A DNA stretch of 64,000 bases from Vigna angularis (taxonomy: Eukaryota > Streptophyta > Magnoliopsida > Fabales > Fabaceae): assembly GCF_016808095.1 (NCBI RefSeq), contig NC_068970.1, forward strand, positions 39,715,630-39,779,629, given 5' to 3'. The notes beneath the pieces are model-generated. The model searched no databases and was not told the DNA's origin. It worked only from the letters and a program-made list of their open reading frames with translations. Of this stretch, positions 34,913 to 47,500 are shown one piece after another (position 1 is the stretch's first letter; every line of letters begins with the position of its first letter). The position numbers and the translations under genes were made by a program.

Positions 34913-35881
34913 AACATCAACTAATTTTTTTAAACTTTTTTAAAACAATGTACAAATGTTAACAAATTTTATTAACAAACTAATGAACACCCAAGAGTAT
35001 CCGCTCTTATTTTATTTATGACAGTAAAAAATAAGAATTAAATTTTACATTTATTATTAAAATAAAAAGTGTTAAATTTATAAAAAATATATTCTCAAAA
35101 AATTATAAATAAATAAATTAAGAATTTAAAGGATAAAATAATTAATAAAAACACGTGAATGTGTGTTATTTTTTATAATAATAATAAAAATATAATTATA
35201 AAATAATTATAAATAGTATCTACAATTTAGTTATTGATAATTTCATTTATTTTTAAGATAAGTTTTATATATTTAATGTAAAAAAAATAAAAAATAAATA
35301 AAAAAAACTTAAATTTAGAAAAAAAATGTTACTTGAAGAGTAAATTGAAGAAGAAAACATAAACTTGAAAGATAAAATTAAAAAAAATGTCAACAAAAAT
35401 AAAAAGAAAAATATCTTTATAATATCATAAATATGGATAAAACCAGTAATAAAATATGTACAAGTAATTACAATCTCCATTATTAATAATTATAGATATA
35501 GGTAAAATATTAATTAATTTTTAAAAACAACTTACAAATATGTTAACATAGTTTTGATTAATTATCATATTCTCATAAATAAATATAAGAATAAATGAAC
35601 TTGAATCAGATAGATAACTAAACAATTTGAATTATGAGTTATTTGTTGATGGTAAAATATAAATTAAATTAAGCAAATAATTTTTTAATTCAAATAGCAT
35701 TTAGTTAGATATATTTTTTGTTTTCAAATTAAAAAAATATTTTTAATTCTTAAATTAAATTATAAAATATTTAGTTTGGATTTCATAAAAGGTAATATTA
35801 AGTATCATTTCCAACAAAGGAGTTCATGATAAATAAAATTTTATAATAAATTAAAATAATGTGTAATATTAACTTTTATAA
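34913..35881. other. Very AT-rich spacer
   Basis: Long runs of A and T with no coding potential or identifiable repeat boundary. Confidence 0.6.
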
Positions 35882-35886
35882 AATAT

Positions 35887-38072
35887 TGCAACATCCCAAA
35901 ATATAACATAACACTATATCATAGATTAATCACATATAATAACATGATAGATCTGTTCATTAAGACTTAGTAAAGTATTTAACAATTACAGTTATCCAAA
36001 ACAACCATAAAACTAAAAACTTTACAGAATATCATAAGTTTGATACAAAATATAGGAATAAACCGAACGATTATACAACACACTGTATAAACCGATCGAT
36101 TTACAAGAAGATAAAGTAACCCTATTGACCGAACGGTCCAATTCAAAACTATACACAACCGATGACCGAGTGGTCATAACTTAAGCGACAAGATCTTCGC
36201 CTTCCAACACTTGCTCCACCGAACACTCGTCACCTTCTGCTCACATCCACAGGATGATCATCGCAAAGGAAAAAAAACAAATGAACAAGACAAGACAACA
36301 AGAAAATATGGTAAGCTATTGTAATTTAATTATAAACACATATATACATTTCATGCAAGTTCAATCCATATGAAACCGAACGGTACATCATACAACAGTG
36401 AATACAATTCATCACATACACCCAAAACATCATAATTCATATAAATATACATAAATTGAACACTATGACTTGACCATCCGAATTGTATGAATATATAGAT
36501 ACAGTCGTCCTTGCACTTGTGGTAGTGTAACAGCTGACACCAATCAAGCTACTACCCAAGGTTAATCCCATATTACCTACCTCGACACCTTGAGGCGGTA
36601 GGACCTCTTGCCATTCTCACCCATGAGTTACTCCTTTCTACTTGAGAATAAGTAATAACAGAATATCAGGATGAACGCTAGCTTAACATATCCATATTCA
36701 TACTTTACAATTCCACAACCATCCATGAGACATTCCTCCTTGAAATTTTCTTCCACAATATTTGAAAGTATAAATCTTAAATTCTTAACATACACAATCA
36801 TTCATCAATTAAATTTTCACATATAATAAAGAGTAAACCTGTGAACATTGGAGACCGAACACCTTCACACTACTCAACTGAGAGAAAAACCGAACGGTTT
36901 ATAAGAGACAAAACAGAAGAAATGCCCAAACACTATTACTGACCGACCACTATAGAAAAACTAACTACTAGGAACTTAGACCAAACCCGAAGACCTTACA
37001 CCGAACACTATAGCTCAAACCGAACTCTTAAAAACTTAGACCGAATGTTTATACTAGACTAAGCACTTGGATTATACTGGATACTAGTTTAATATCAAAA
37101 ATTGTGACTAGACCGATCGGTCATGAATAAATAGTACTGCCACTAGACCGAACCCAATTAATGACTGAGTACGGAACACAACCGAACGGTCAACAAAACA
37201 AATCTCTGAATAACACTTCTTAAACCAAAACAAGATATTTTTCTTAATTTCTAACCCTCCAAACGTGATTTCTAAGTTATTTTAAAACCTATTCCACTGA
37301 ACCTATTACACATTGCTCACCACTCACATTTTCACACACTTTCTTCTCTCACCCAGACTGACCGAACGTTCTACAATAGGAACTCCAATCCAGTTGACAA
37401 GTCTCGGCCAAACACAAAATTTGAATACAATTCAATCAAACATACCATCATTCATACATGCAAACGTTCACTCATCAACTTCAAACACAGAAAAAATATA
37501 ATTAAATCACTAGCTTCCCTTACCTTGAATACACCCGACACTTCCTAAGCTTCCACTGTTGGACTAACCAGCAACTACTTCTAAAGCAACCTTCTAGAAT
37601 TTCTGATCGGTGAACAGGGACCAACTAGAGAATCAAAGACAAACAGATTCAGAGAGAGATAAATGAAGAACACATGCAAGCGGAACAGTGCTTGCATGTT
37701 CCAGAAAATACCAAAACTTAAAAAGGAAAATGATTTTACGTACCAACTTCCCACAACAACTAGACTGATGAAAAAGAACTTCTTGCCACCAAGGAAGAAC
37801 TCAAACACGGCCTAAATGATGATCAGCAGAAGAAGAAAGTGAGGATTTTTAGTGAGAAAAAGGAGGATTGTAGAGAGAAGGAGGAGAAACTCATAATTTT
37901 TGAGAGAAGATGTGCATGCAAAAATGGTTCAATGTTTGAAAATTTTGCTTATATACCACCATAAAAAACCGATCGGCCAACCAGATACACACCTGTCTTT
38001 CACTTTCTGAATTTTCTAATCCCTCACACTAACACCTGGATTCTACTCAGCATAGATTTAATGGTTCTGACA
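35887..38072 (-). mobile_element. Probable large LTR (2186 bp), solo
   Basis: The left end reads TGCAACATCCC and the right end GGTTCTGACA, so on the minus strand the block runs TGTCAGAACC to GGGATGTTGCA. Matching 5-mers, AATAT, flank it at 35882-35886 and 38073-38077, but in AT-rich DNA such a match is weak evidence. The interior is distinctive, with recurring ACCGAACGGT-type words (about 36060-37370), and contains no coding region or primer site. It lies 440 bp upstream of the UBA/PUB start codon. Confidence 0.5.
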
Positions 38073-38515
38073 AATATAAAGACTAAATATTATATATTAT
38101 TTAATTGAAGAACGAAATATAATATTTAAAACGAAAAATATATTTAGTAAGGATTTAATTTTGCGGGAAACAACCAAAATTGTGTGGATAAAAGAACATT
38201 AAATGAATTTAAAATTGGCACTTGTTATAAATTTAAAATGCAAAATTCTAATAACAATCATTTAGAAGAACATTAAAAATCATAATATTTTTTAAAAATC
38301 ATAATATTTTTTAAAAATCTTAAATTTAAAATATTTTTATTTTGAATATTGAATTTTTTTGTTAGATGAGATATAGGAAGCTGGGCAGTGTTGTATCGTT
38401 AGCATTCATTTTGTTGAACCCGAGAAAGAAAGCAGAGAGTCATAGTAAGTGCTTATTGGTCAAAGTATAAATGGTTTTGTTTTGTTGATAATTGTTCTTG
38501 CATTGCTTTGTATCA
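38073..38515 (+). promoter_or_regulatory. Putative promoter and 5' leader of the UBA/PUB gene
   Basis: This is the interval between the LTR-like block and the ATG at 38516. It is AT-rich up to about 38370, then less so. A TATAAAT string at 38466 is close to the start codon and may not be the functional TATA box. No other regulatory motif can be claimed. Confidence 0.35.
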
Positions 38516-41500
38516 ATGGCCGGGGTTTCTCTCAAGTGCGGTGACTGCGGTGCTCTGTTGAGGACGGTAGAAGAAGCCCAAGAACACGCCGAATTCACTT
38601 CCCATTCCAACTTCTCCGAATCCACAGAAGCTGTTCTCAACCTCGTTTGCACCACTTGCTCCAAACCCTGCAGATCCAAAACTGTTAGTCCCATCCACAA
38701 TTATCGATTCCCTTTTTAGGGTTCAACGATTTTTTCTTTCTTTTATATTATTAACTGAATCTTGTACGGTTACTGTTTCTGTTGTTTGGATCACGTACGC
38801 AGGAGAGTGATCTGCACACTAAAAGAACGGGTCACACTGAGTTTGTTGACAGGACTTCCGATACCGTGAAACCGATTAGTTTGGAGGTACCGAAGGTGGA
38901 TACGTTGGAAAACCCTTCCAGCACCGCATCAACTGATCAAAATGAAGGTACCTTTTAATTTAAACCAAGTTAAATAATATGGGATATTCCTAATCTAAAA
39001 TTGTAGAGTTATGAAGTAAAGGTATAATTACCTGTAACAATTTTTTTATCCCTTTAAGTCCCTACAATTTATATTAGGGATAGGGATATGAAGAGGAATT
39101 AAATGTAAACAATATTTCACCATTATTCTTTTAGTTAATGAATGATGGAATCCGATATTTTAGTTAATGAATGATTGTGAAGGTGGTGTATGGGGATGTG
39201 GACATTTAGTTAAAGAATGATTGTGAAGGTGGTGTATGGGGATGTGGTTTTAGATTGTATTTTTGGTTGATTGTGATGTATGTTGGGAAATGCAGAAATG
39301 GTTGTTCCTGAAGTGGACAAAAAACTGCTTGAAGAACTCGAATCAATGGGTTTTTCAACGGCACGGGCTACGCGCGCGCTTCATTACTCTGGTGAACTTA
39401 CTTGCAGTCTTGTTATATTGATATTGAGCATAGTTGTGTAGAGTCCAACTTGTTTCACTTTGCTGTCTCATGTGAGAAGACCAATAAAGGCTTGTGTAGT
39501 TTAAGTGGATGAAATGGGGATCATCGGAGTAAAAGAAATAGAGGAGGACCAATTATGTTTACCTTGTATGGGACTGTTTTTATTGCAAATGTGATTTGCA
39601 ATAGAGCCTATCAACATTGATTGATCCTGAAGCTAACCTTACCTAGTGTGATGCAACTTGATTGCTATTGTAAATTTTTAATTTTCTGCCTGCCTTGATA
39701 ATTATTTTATTTTGATGGGATAGTTTGTGAATATTATTGCATCATCGCACATTTCTGGAGTATGTTAACTGTTTATGTATCTTTAAGTGAGTACCATTGA
39801 TTATAATAGTGCTTTATGTCATAGGACATTCTTTGACTTTTGGGAAATGTTTTAGTCATATTTTCAAAAGTTTTTGCAATACATTGTTAATATGTATATG
39901 TATCTAAACATTGATACTTGTCAACATCTAGATATTATTAAACTTGGTTTCTCCCTTTGACAGGTAATGCTGGCCTTGAGGCGGCTGTAAACTGGATAGT
40001 AGAGCATGAGAATGATCATGACATAGATCAGATGCCCTTGGTACACTATTATATTATTGATATCTGTCTGTCACTGTGTGCTTAACAGTTGATTTCTGCA
40101 TAAGTAGCAAATTTATGTTGCAAACTTAAACAAAAATAAGTCTACTCCAAGTAATGAATAAGTGCCAAATTTTATTTAGTGTGATTAAGTTGCATATCTA
40201 GTTTGTAACCTGCTGACGAATGATTATCTCAGGTACCTGCCAACACCAAAATTGAAGCTTCTAAACCTTCTCTTACCCCAGAAGAACTGAAGGCCAAACA
40301 ACAGGAACTAAGGTATAAAACAAAATTCCGATAACATTCATACTAAAGGGTGTAGTTATGAAGCTATTTTAGAGTTTTAATATTGTTATGGATAAAGGAC
40401 TAGAGAATAACTTGTCAACCACCTTTTTGTCACCGAAACAACTACTCGGCTTCTCCATAAGGCTCACTAGCATCCTTGTATTTGTTTTGACTCTTGTTTC
40501 TCCGATTTTAGCTTTGGTTAAGAGGCTCCTCTCTCCTCTCTTTCTCATACTCTTCCTCCACCATTTGTTTATTGTCTTTTATACTTGGCATTGGTTATGG
40601 AGTATAGATTGTTGCTCTAATTTTTATTGTTAGTGAATTCTTCCTTCAATTTGTCTTCCTTTTCTCAAAGTGGATACAAACAACTTTAATGTTCCTTTAG
40701 TAAGAGAATTGGCAACACTTAAAGTTAGTGCTTTTCCTTACATGGTTTTCCTAGTACGACACAAAACATGTTCCAATCTAAGAAGGTTGAACCACATTTT
40801 TCTAACAAAGAATATCAAGAATATCTTAGTTTTGAAGTTTAGTAGCCATTGTAGTTCCATACTATGTTGCTTGATAATGAAGATTCTAGTTGGCCTATTG
40901 CCATTTGAAAAAGTACCCGCTCTACACATGCAATTCTCATCCTATTTACAATGTTCTAAGCTATCATTGTTTTCTTCTCCTCTTATTATTCGAAAAATTA
41001 TTCGAAAAAGTACTCTGTACACACAATTCTCATCCCATTCACAATTTTCTAAGCCATAATCGTTTTCTTGCCTTCTTAATCCTTTATCTCCTTTGTATCT
41101 TTCATCACAACTCTTAAAGATGTGAAAGAGGGATTTGATCATACTTGAGATCTAAAAGAGGAGAAAATATTTCTCAAATGACTTATTTCATTTCCACTCT
41201 TCATCTTACATTTATAGAACTAGAGAGAGTGCTTTCTAGTTGTAATACATTTAACACAACTCACACACCACTCATACACACTCACACACAGCTCATACAC
41301 ACTCACACACAGCTCATACACACTCACCCATAAACCAATAATTCTAACACTCCCCCTCAAGCTGGAGCATACAAATTGTATGTGCCAAGCTTGGAACAAA
41401 TAAACTCAATCCGAGGTCCCCTTAATGACTTAGTCAACATATCTGCAAGTTGGTCATTTGATCCAACAAACTCAGTACATATTTCTTTTGACAATAACTT

Positions 41501-44500
41501 TTCCCGAACAAAATGACAATCAATTTCTATATGTTTGGTTCTCTCGTGAAACACTGGATTTGATGCAATGTGAAGAGCAGCTTGGTTATCACAATACATC
41601 TTCATACCCTGGATGTCACAGAAGTTAAGTTCTTGAAGGAACTGCTTCACCCATATAAGTTCACATGTTAATGAAGCCATTGCCCTATATTCAGCTTCAG
41701 CTGTTGATCGAGCCACTACATTTTGTTTCTTACTTTTCCATGAGATAATGTTTCCTCCAAGGAAAACACAATATCCCGTAGTAGATCGTCTATCAATAGG
41801 AGAACCTGCCCAATCAGCATCACAATATCCTGATACTTGAAGGCTTCCTTTTTCTTCATATAACAGCCCTTGCCCAGGAGCCTTTTTTACATACCTTAGA
41901 ATGCGAATGATAGCATTCCAATGGTCAACACATGGAGCTTGCATGAACTGACTAACCACTCCAACTGCAAAAGATAGATCCGGCCTTGTAATAGTAAGAT
42001 AGATTAGTTTTCCAACTAGCCTCCTATATCTCTCTGGGTCGGAGAATAACTCACCTTTTTCTGTTGTTAATTTTTGATTTGGATCCATAGGGCTATCAAC
42101 CGGTCTACAATCAATCATGCCTGTTTCTTGCAAAATATCCAGAGCATACTTCCTTTGGGAGATTACAACTCCATCTTTTGACTGAGCTACTTCAATGCCT
42201 AGGAAGTATTTAAGGCTCCCAAGATCCTTGGTTTGGAAATGTCTACACAAATACTCCTTCAATTGAGATATTCCAGTAGTATCATTTCCTGTAATAACTA
42301 TATCATCAACATATACTATCAAGTAAACACATTTTCCTGGAGACGAATGATAATAAAAGACTGAATGATCTGCTTCACTGCGTTTTAGCCCAAATTTTTG
42401 AACAATGGAGCTAAACTTTCCAAACCAAGCACGTGGTGATTGCTTGAGCCCATATAGAGATCGGTTCAATTTACAAACCATACCAGACTCCCCCTGAGCA
42501 ACAAACCCAGGAGGTTGCTCCATATAAACTTCTTCCTCAAGATCACCATGGAGAAAGGCATTTTTGATATCCAGTTGATGAAGTGGCCAATGACGAATGG
42601 CTGCCATTGCAAAGAACAATCGAATGGTAGTCATTTTTGCCATGGGAGAGAAGGTATCACAATAATCAAGACCATAAACCTGAGTGTACCCTTTTGCAAC
42701 CAGTCGAGCTTTGAGTCTATCAATGTCACCATTAGGACCGACTTTAATTGCATATACCCATCGACAACCAACAGCCTTTTTGCCTGAGGGAAGTGGCACA
42801 AGCTCCCAAGTTTGACTGTGGTCAAGAGCCTGCATTTCTTCAATCATGGCTTGTCGCCATCCAGGATGATCAAGTGCTTCTTTCACAGTTTTAGGAATAA
42901 CCACAGCAGATACTGAGGATAAAAGTGAATAAAAGGAGGGAGATACTCTGTGATAACTAAGAAAATTATAAATGGGATGAGGGTTTCGAGTGGAACGATT
43001 ACCTTTTCTGAGAGCAATGGGCCAACCAGAATCATCTTCATCAGGAGACGTGACAGGAGATGGTGACGGAGAAGAATCTGAAGAAGAAGATCCACCATTT
43101 TCTGGAAGAGGAGTATCCATCGGGGTACTGTGTCGAAGGATATCAGTATGTGGAGAGGAAGGTTCGGGAGGACCTTGGGTATGACTTGGATTGACTGAGG
43201 TATTTGAGATATTAGACTCAACCACTGGAAGAGGAAGTACCTGTTGGAGGATATGAACATCTTGAACAGATGGAGAGAAGAAAGGTGTCTGTTCAAAGAA
43301 TGTAACATTAGCAGACATGTAGTATTTTTTGGTTTCAGGAGAGTAACATCGATACCCTTTTTGAAGGCGAGAGTAGCCCAAAAATACACATTTGATTGCA
43401 CGAGCAGAGAGTTTGTCGAGCCCCGGAGACATGTCGTGAACAAAACAAACACAACCAAAGACTCGAGGAGAGGTGTGAAAGAGAGGGTTATTGGGAAAGA
43501 GAATGGAGAAAGGAACTTTATTATTGAGAGAGGAGGAGGGCATTCTATTAATAAGAAAACATGCAATTAAGATGGCATCCCCCCAGTGATGAACAGGAAT
43601 ATGAGCACCAAGCAAAAGGGTACGAGCCGTTTCAACCAAGTGTCTATTTTTTCTTTCTGCTATACCATTTTGCTGGGGTGTATGAGGACAAGTGGACTGA
43701 TGCAAAATACCATGGGAGCTAAGAAGTGAAGAAAAAGTTGATGAGAAATACTCTTTAGCATTATCACTTCTTAAGACTTTAATAACTTGGCCAAATTGGT
43801 TTTTGATTTCATTCAAAAAGGATGTGAAAATGGGTAACAATTCAGAGCGATCTTTCATCAGATAAACCCAAGTACATCTAGAATACTCATCAATAAAGGT
43901 AACAAAATACCGAAAACCAAAAGAAGAGACGCGACTAGGTCCCCAAACATCAGAATGAATAATAGAAAAACTAGAAGTACACATTGATTGAGATCTTTTA
44001 GGGAAGACAGATCTAACATGTTTTCCTAGTTGACAAGACTCACATTCTAAAGTCTGAAGACCACTAAGTTCAGGACACATCTTTTTTAATTTTGACAAGT
44101 TAGGATGGCCAAACCGATCATGTAACACTTTAGGAGGAAGAGCGGCAACACAAGATACCCGTGGACGAAATCCAAAATGGTATAAACCTCCAGCTTCATA
44201 TCCTTCTCCAATCTGTCTCCCCGAGCCACGCTCCTGTATAACAAAAGATTTTGAATCAAACGTTATTGAACAATTTAATATTTTGGTTAACTGACTTAGG
44301 GAAATTAAATTGAATGGACAGCTAGGAACAAAAAGAACGGATTTCAGAGTTAGAGAGGGAGACAGGGAAACTTGACCGACTCCCTTTGAACAAATTTTAG
44401 AGCCATTTGCAAGGGTAATGAAATGGGGTTTTTCTTGGAGGGAAAGATTTGAAAACAATGAGGTATTACCAGAAATGTGATCAGAAGCACCCGAATCAAT

Positions 44501-47500
44501 TACCCATGAATTTGGACCTGCCATGGATTGAGAAATGCAAGCTGTGGACGTACTTGAGGACTGAGATGATTGTGCCAAGCTGTTAGACTTTAAGCGTAGA
44601 TACTCTTGATACTCTTCCTCGGTAAACTTGGAGTTGGAAGTGGAAGTTTCAACCTGAGAGATATTAGCGCTTTTTGAAGGAAAACCATGCAAGGAGTAGC
44701 AGTTTTCTCGGGTGTGACCCATCCTGTTACAGTAAGAGCATTGACGTCCTCGACCTCCACGTCCTCCACGACCTCCTCCTCTAGTTCCACGTCCTCCTCT
44801 TCCTCGCGTGGCAACCATGACAGATGGTTCTATTGTTTCATGAGCTTCCTGAGACTGAGACACAGGAACACGAAGAAGACGTGTGGTCAAAGCTTCCAAG
44901 GAAGGGACTTCATGACTTGTCAGAAGTTGATCTCTGATGTGATTCAAATCTGGATGCAAAGTACGGAGGATCATCACCATATAATACTGGTCAAGTTTCT
45001 TTTTGATATCTTCTGAAGATTCCAAGAACATTCTCAATTCTTCCACAGCTGCTTGGGCTTCAGTCATGAAGGAGACCATATCATGATCTATCATTTTGAG
45101 ACAGGCGAGCTTGTTTGCGGTATCATAGAGACGTTGAATATCATTAGCATAAATGCTTTGAGCTTTCTTCCAAAAGGTGTGACATGTCTTGAAGGCTCTA
45201 AGAGATATCAAAAGTCGGGGTTCCACAGATTGCCACAATAGGGCACATAATTGAAAATCAGCTTGTTTCCATTGTTCAGCCATGTCAGATGGTACTTGAC
45301 TCCCATCTTGCTCAAGGTGGTCATAACGTCCTTGACCAAGGAACCACATTTCTACAGCAGCAGACCAAGACATATAATTCTTTCCATTTAGCTTTTCGGA
45401 AGTGATTGAGGGACTTCCAGAGAAAGAAAGAGCACTTCCAGATGCCATTCTTCGATAAAAACAGGAGAGGGAATCAGAAAAACCATGAAGGACCAGAAAA
45501 CCCTATAGGGTTTCTTAAGGTTTTCTTAAAGGGAAGCTTCTGGACCCACCAAAGTAAGATTTTGAGGGTCAGAACGGACAGAGGAGATGAGGGCGACAGC
45601 TATGGAGGTGGCGCGGAGACTTTCCGGTGAGCAGAGGGCGGCGCGTGGGCAGCACACGCCTGTTCGCAGCGCGCAAAGAGGCGGCGCGTGACGGCGCGTG
45701 ACGGAGAATCAGGCGAACCCACCGGTGGGGTTGGCTGTCGCGTGAAGAGGCGAACCAGATCTAGTGGTCGTCGGACGGAGCGGTGACGGCGGACGGCGGC
45801 GGACGGCGGCGGACGGCGGCGGACAGCGGCGGACGGCGGACGGAGGTGGATGACGGCAGACGGTAGTTGACAAATACCAGGATGGCTGACAACCAAGTTG
45901 AAGAACTTGAAACTGCAGTTGACAGCTGCAGATAGTGGCGGGACAGCCACAGACAACTACGAACGGCACCGGACAGGTGCGACCAGCAGTGACAGTGCTG
46001 GTGGACAACACACAGAAACCAGAGCAGGATGAACCCGCTCTGATACCAACTTGAGATCTAAAAGAGGAGAAAATATTTCTCAAATGACTTATTTCATTTC
46101 CACTCTTCATCTTACATTTATAGAACTAGAGAGAGTGCTTTCTAGTTGTAATACATTTAACACAACTCACACACCACTCATACACACTCACACACAGCTC
46201 ATACACACTCACACACAGCTCATACACACTCACCCATAAACCAATAATTCTAACAATCATCTTGGATGGCAACAAGCCATGATTGATAAAATTCGGACTC
46301 CTGAATGTAATGGTACATGGGACTTAGTTCCTCTTCCACCTAGACAAAAGGTTTGTTTGTTGTCCTTGGGTTTAAGCCATTAAAGTTGGGCCAAATGGTG
46401 AAGTTGAGTGCCTAAAAGCTAGATTGGTGGCCAAAGGATATATTCAGATATATGGGCTTGATTATGGTAATACATTTTCTTTTGTAGCCAAAATGACTAC
46501 TATGCGTCTCTTCTTTGCCATGTGAGTTATACGTCATTGGCATCTTCATCAATTAGATATAAAAAAATGCTTTCCTTCGTGGAGGTCTAAACGAGGAGAT
46601 TTATATTACTCAAACTTTTGTAATGAAATTCAGTGAGGCAAATAATTTAGTTTTTTATTGTCATACCTTGCTTGGAGAACGTGTTTACTTTATTGTGTAT
46701 GTTGATGACATAGCTATTAAAGGAAATGATGCTACTAGAGTATTGCAATTGAAACATATTAATGATGAGGAACACTTTGTTGTGCTATTCTAATAATACT
46801 TTACTTGCTCCACTATTCCAAAGAAGAAGCGTATAAAAAGATGTGGCATGGTAAATTGATTTAATAAAACATAAAACAGTATGGCCACTTATGTAGTCAC
46901 TTTCAAAGCATAGATCTTGGAAGTTTCAAATACTTTCTAGGCATTGAAATGATTTAAAGGAAGACATTTTAGTTTCTCAAAGGAAATATTGTTTAGATAT
47001 CTTGGAAGAAACAAACATGTCCTAGTGGATCCAATAGATAGCCTAGTGGATCCAAATAAAAAATTAATGGAAGATCAAGGTGAACCTCACACAGATATAG
47101 AGAGATATAAAAGACTTGAGGGAAACTTATTGATCTCACTATTACTAGACATGACCTATCTTTTGTTGTGGGTGTTAGTTTATGCAATATTCTTGTATTG
47201 ATCATTAGAATGTTATCGTCCACATCCTAAGATACCTCAAAAGGGCTCCAAGGCAAGGTCTTATGTATGAAGATAAATGTAATATGCAAATTTTTGGGTA
47301 TTGTGATGCTCGTTGGGCATGATCTTTTGTGGGTACATGCTTCACTTCAGAGTATTGTGTTCTGATTTGAGGAAACATTATTTCTTGGAAAATCAAGAAA
47401 CAAAATGTGATTGCCCGATTTAGTACCTAGGAGAGATGTTAGCGCTGATTACCTAGATATTCCTTATGTAATTTTCCTCTATAAAGAACAAAGATCAACT

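Larger units (their letters stand above)
41143..46255 (-). mobile_element. Intact young Ty1/copia retrotransposon (5113 bp)
   Basis: The two 207-bp LTRs, 46049-46255 (5') and 41143-41349 (3'), are identical base for base. The primer site TGGTATCAGAGC (46048-46037) abuts the 5' LTR, and a purine tract TTGAGGGGGAG (41360-41350) abuts the 3' LTR. A 5-bp duplication, ATCAT, lies at 41138-41142 and 46256-46260, and removing the element and one copy restores the host copia reading frame exactly. A single 1363-codon polyprotein frame fills the interior. Identical LTRs and an open frame indicate a recent insertion of a potentially autonomous copy. It lies antisense to the UBA/PUB gene. Confidence 0.95.

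Noticed and set aside
41145..41333. 62-codon frame found identically at 46051-46239
   Set aside because: Both lie inside the LTRs and are identical only because the LTRs are.
45600..46110. Arg/Pro-rich open frames in the copia leader
   Set aside because: They come from the CGG-rich tandem repeat in the untranslated leader; none matches a known protein.
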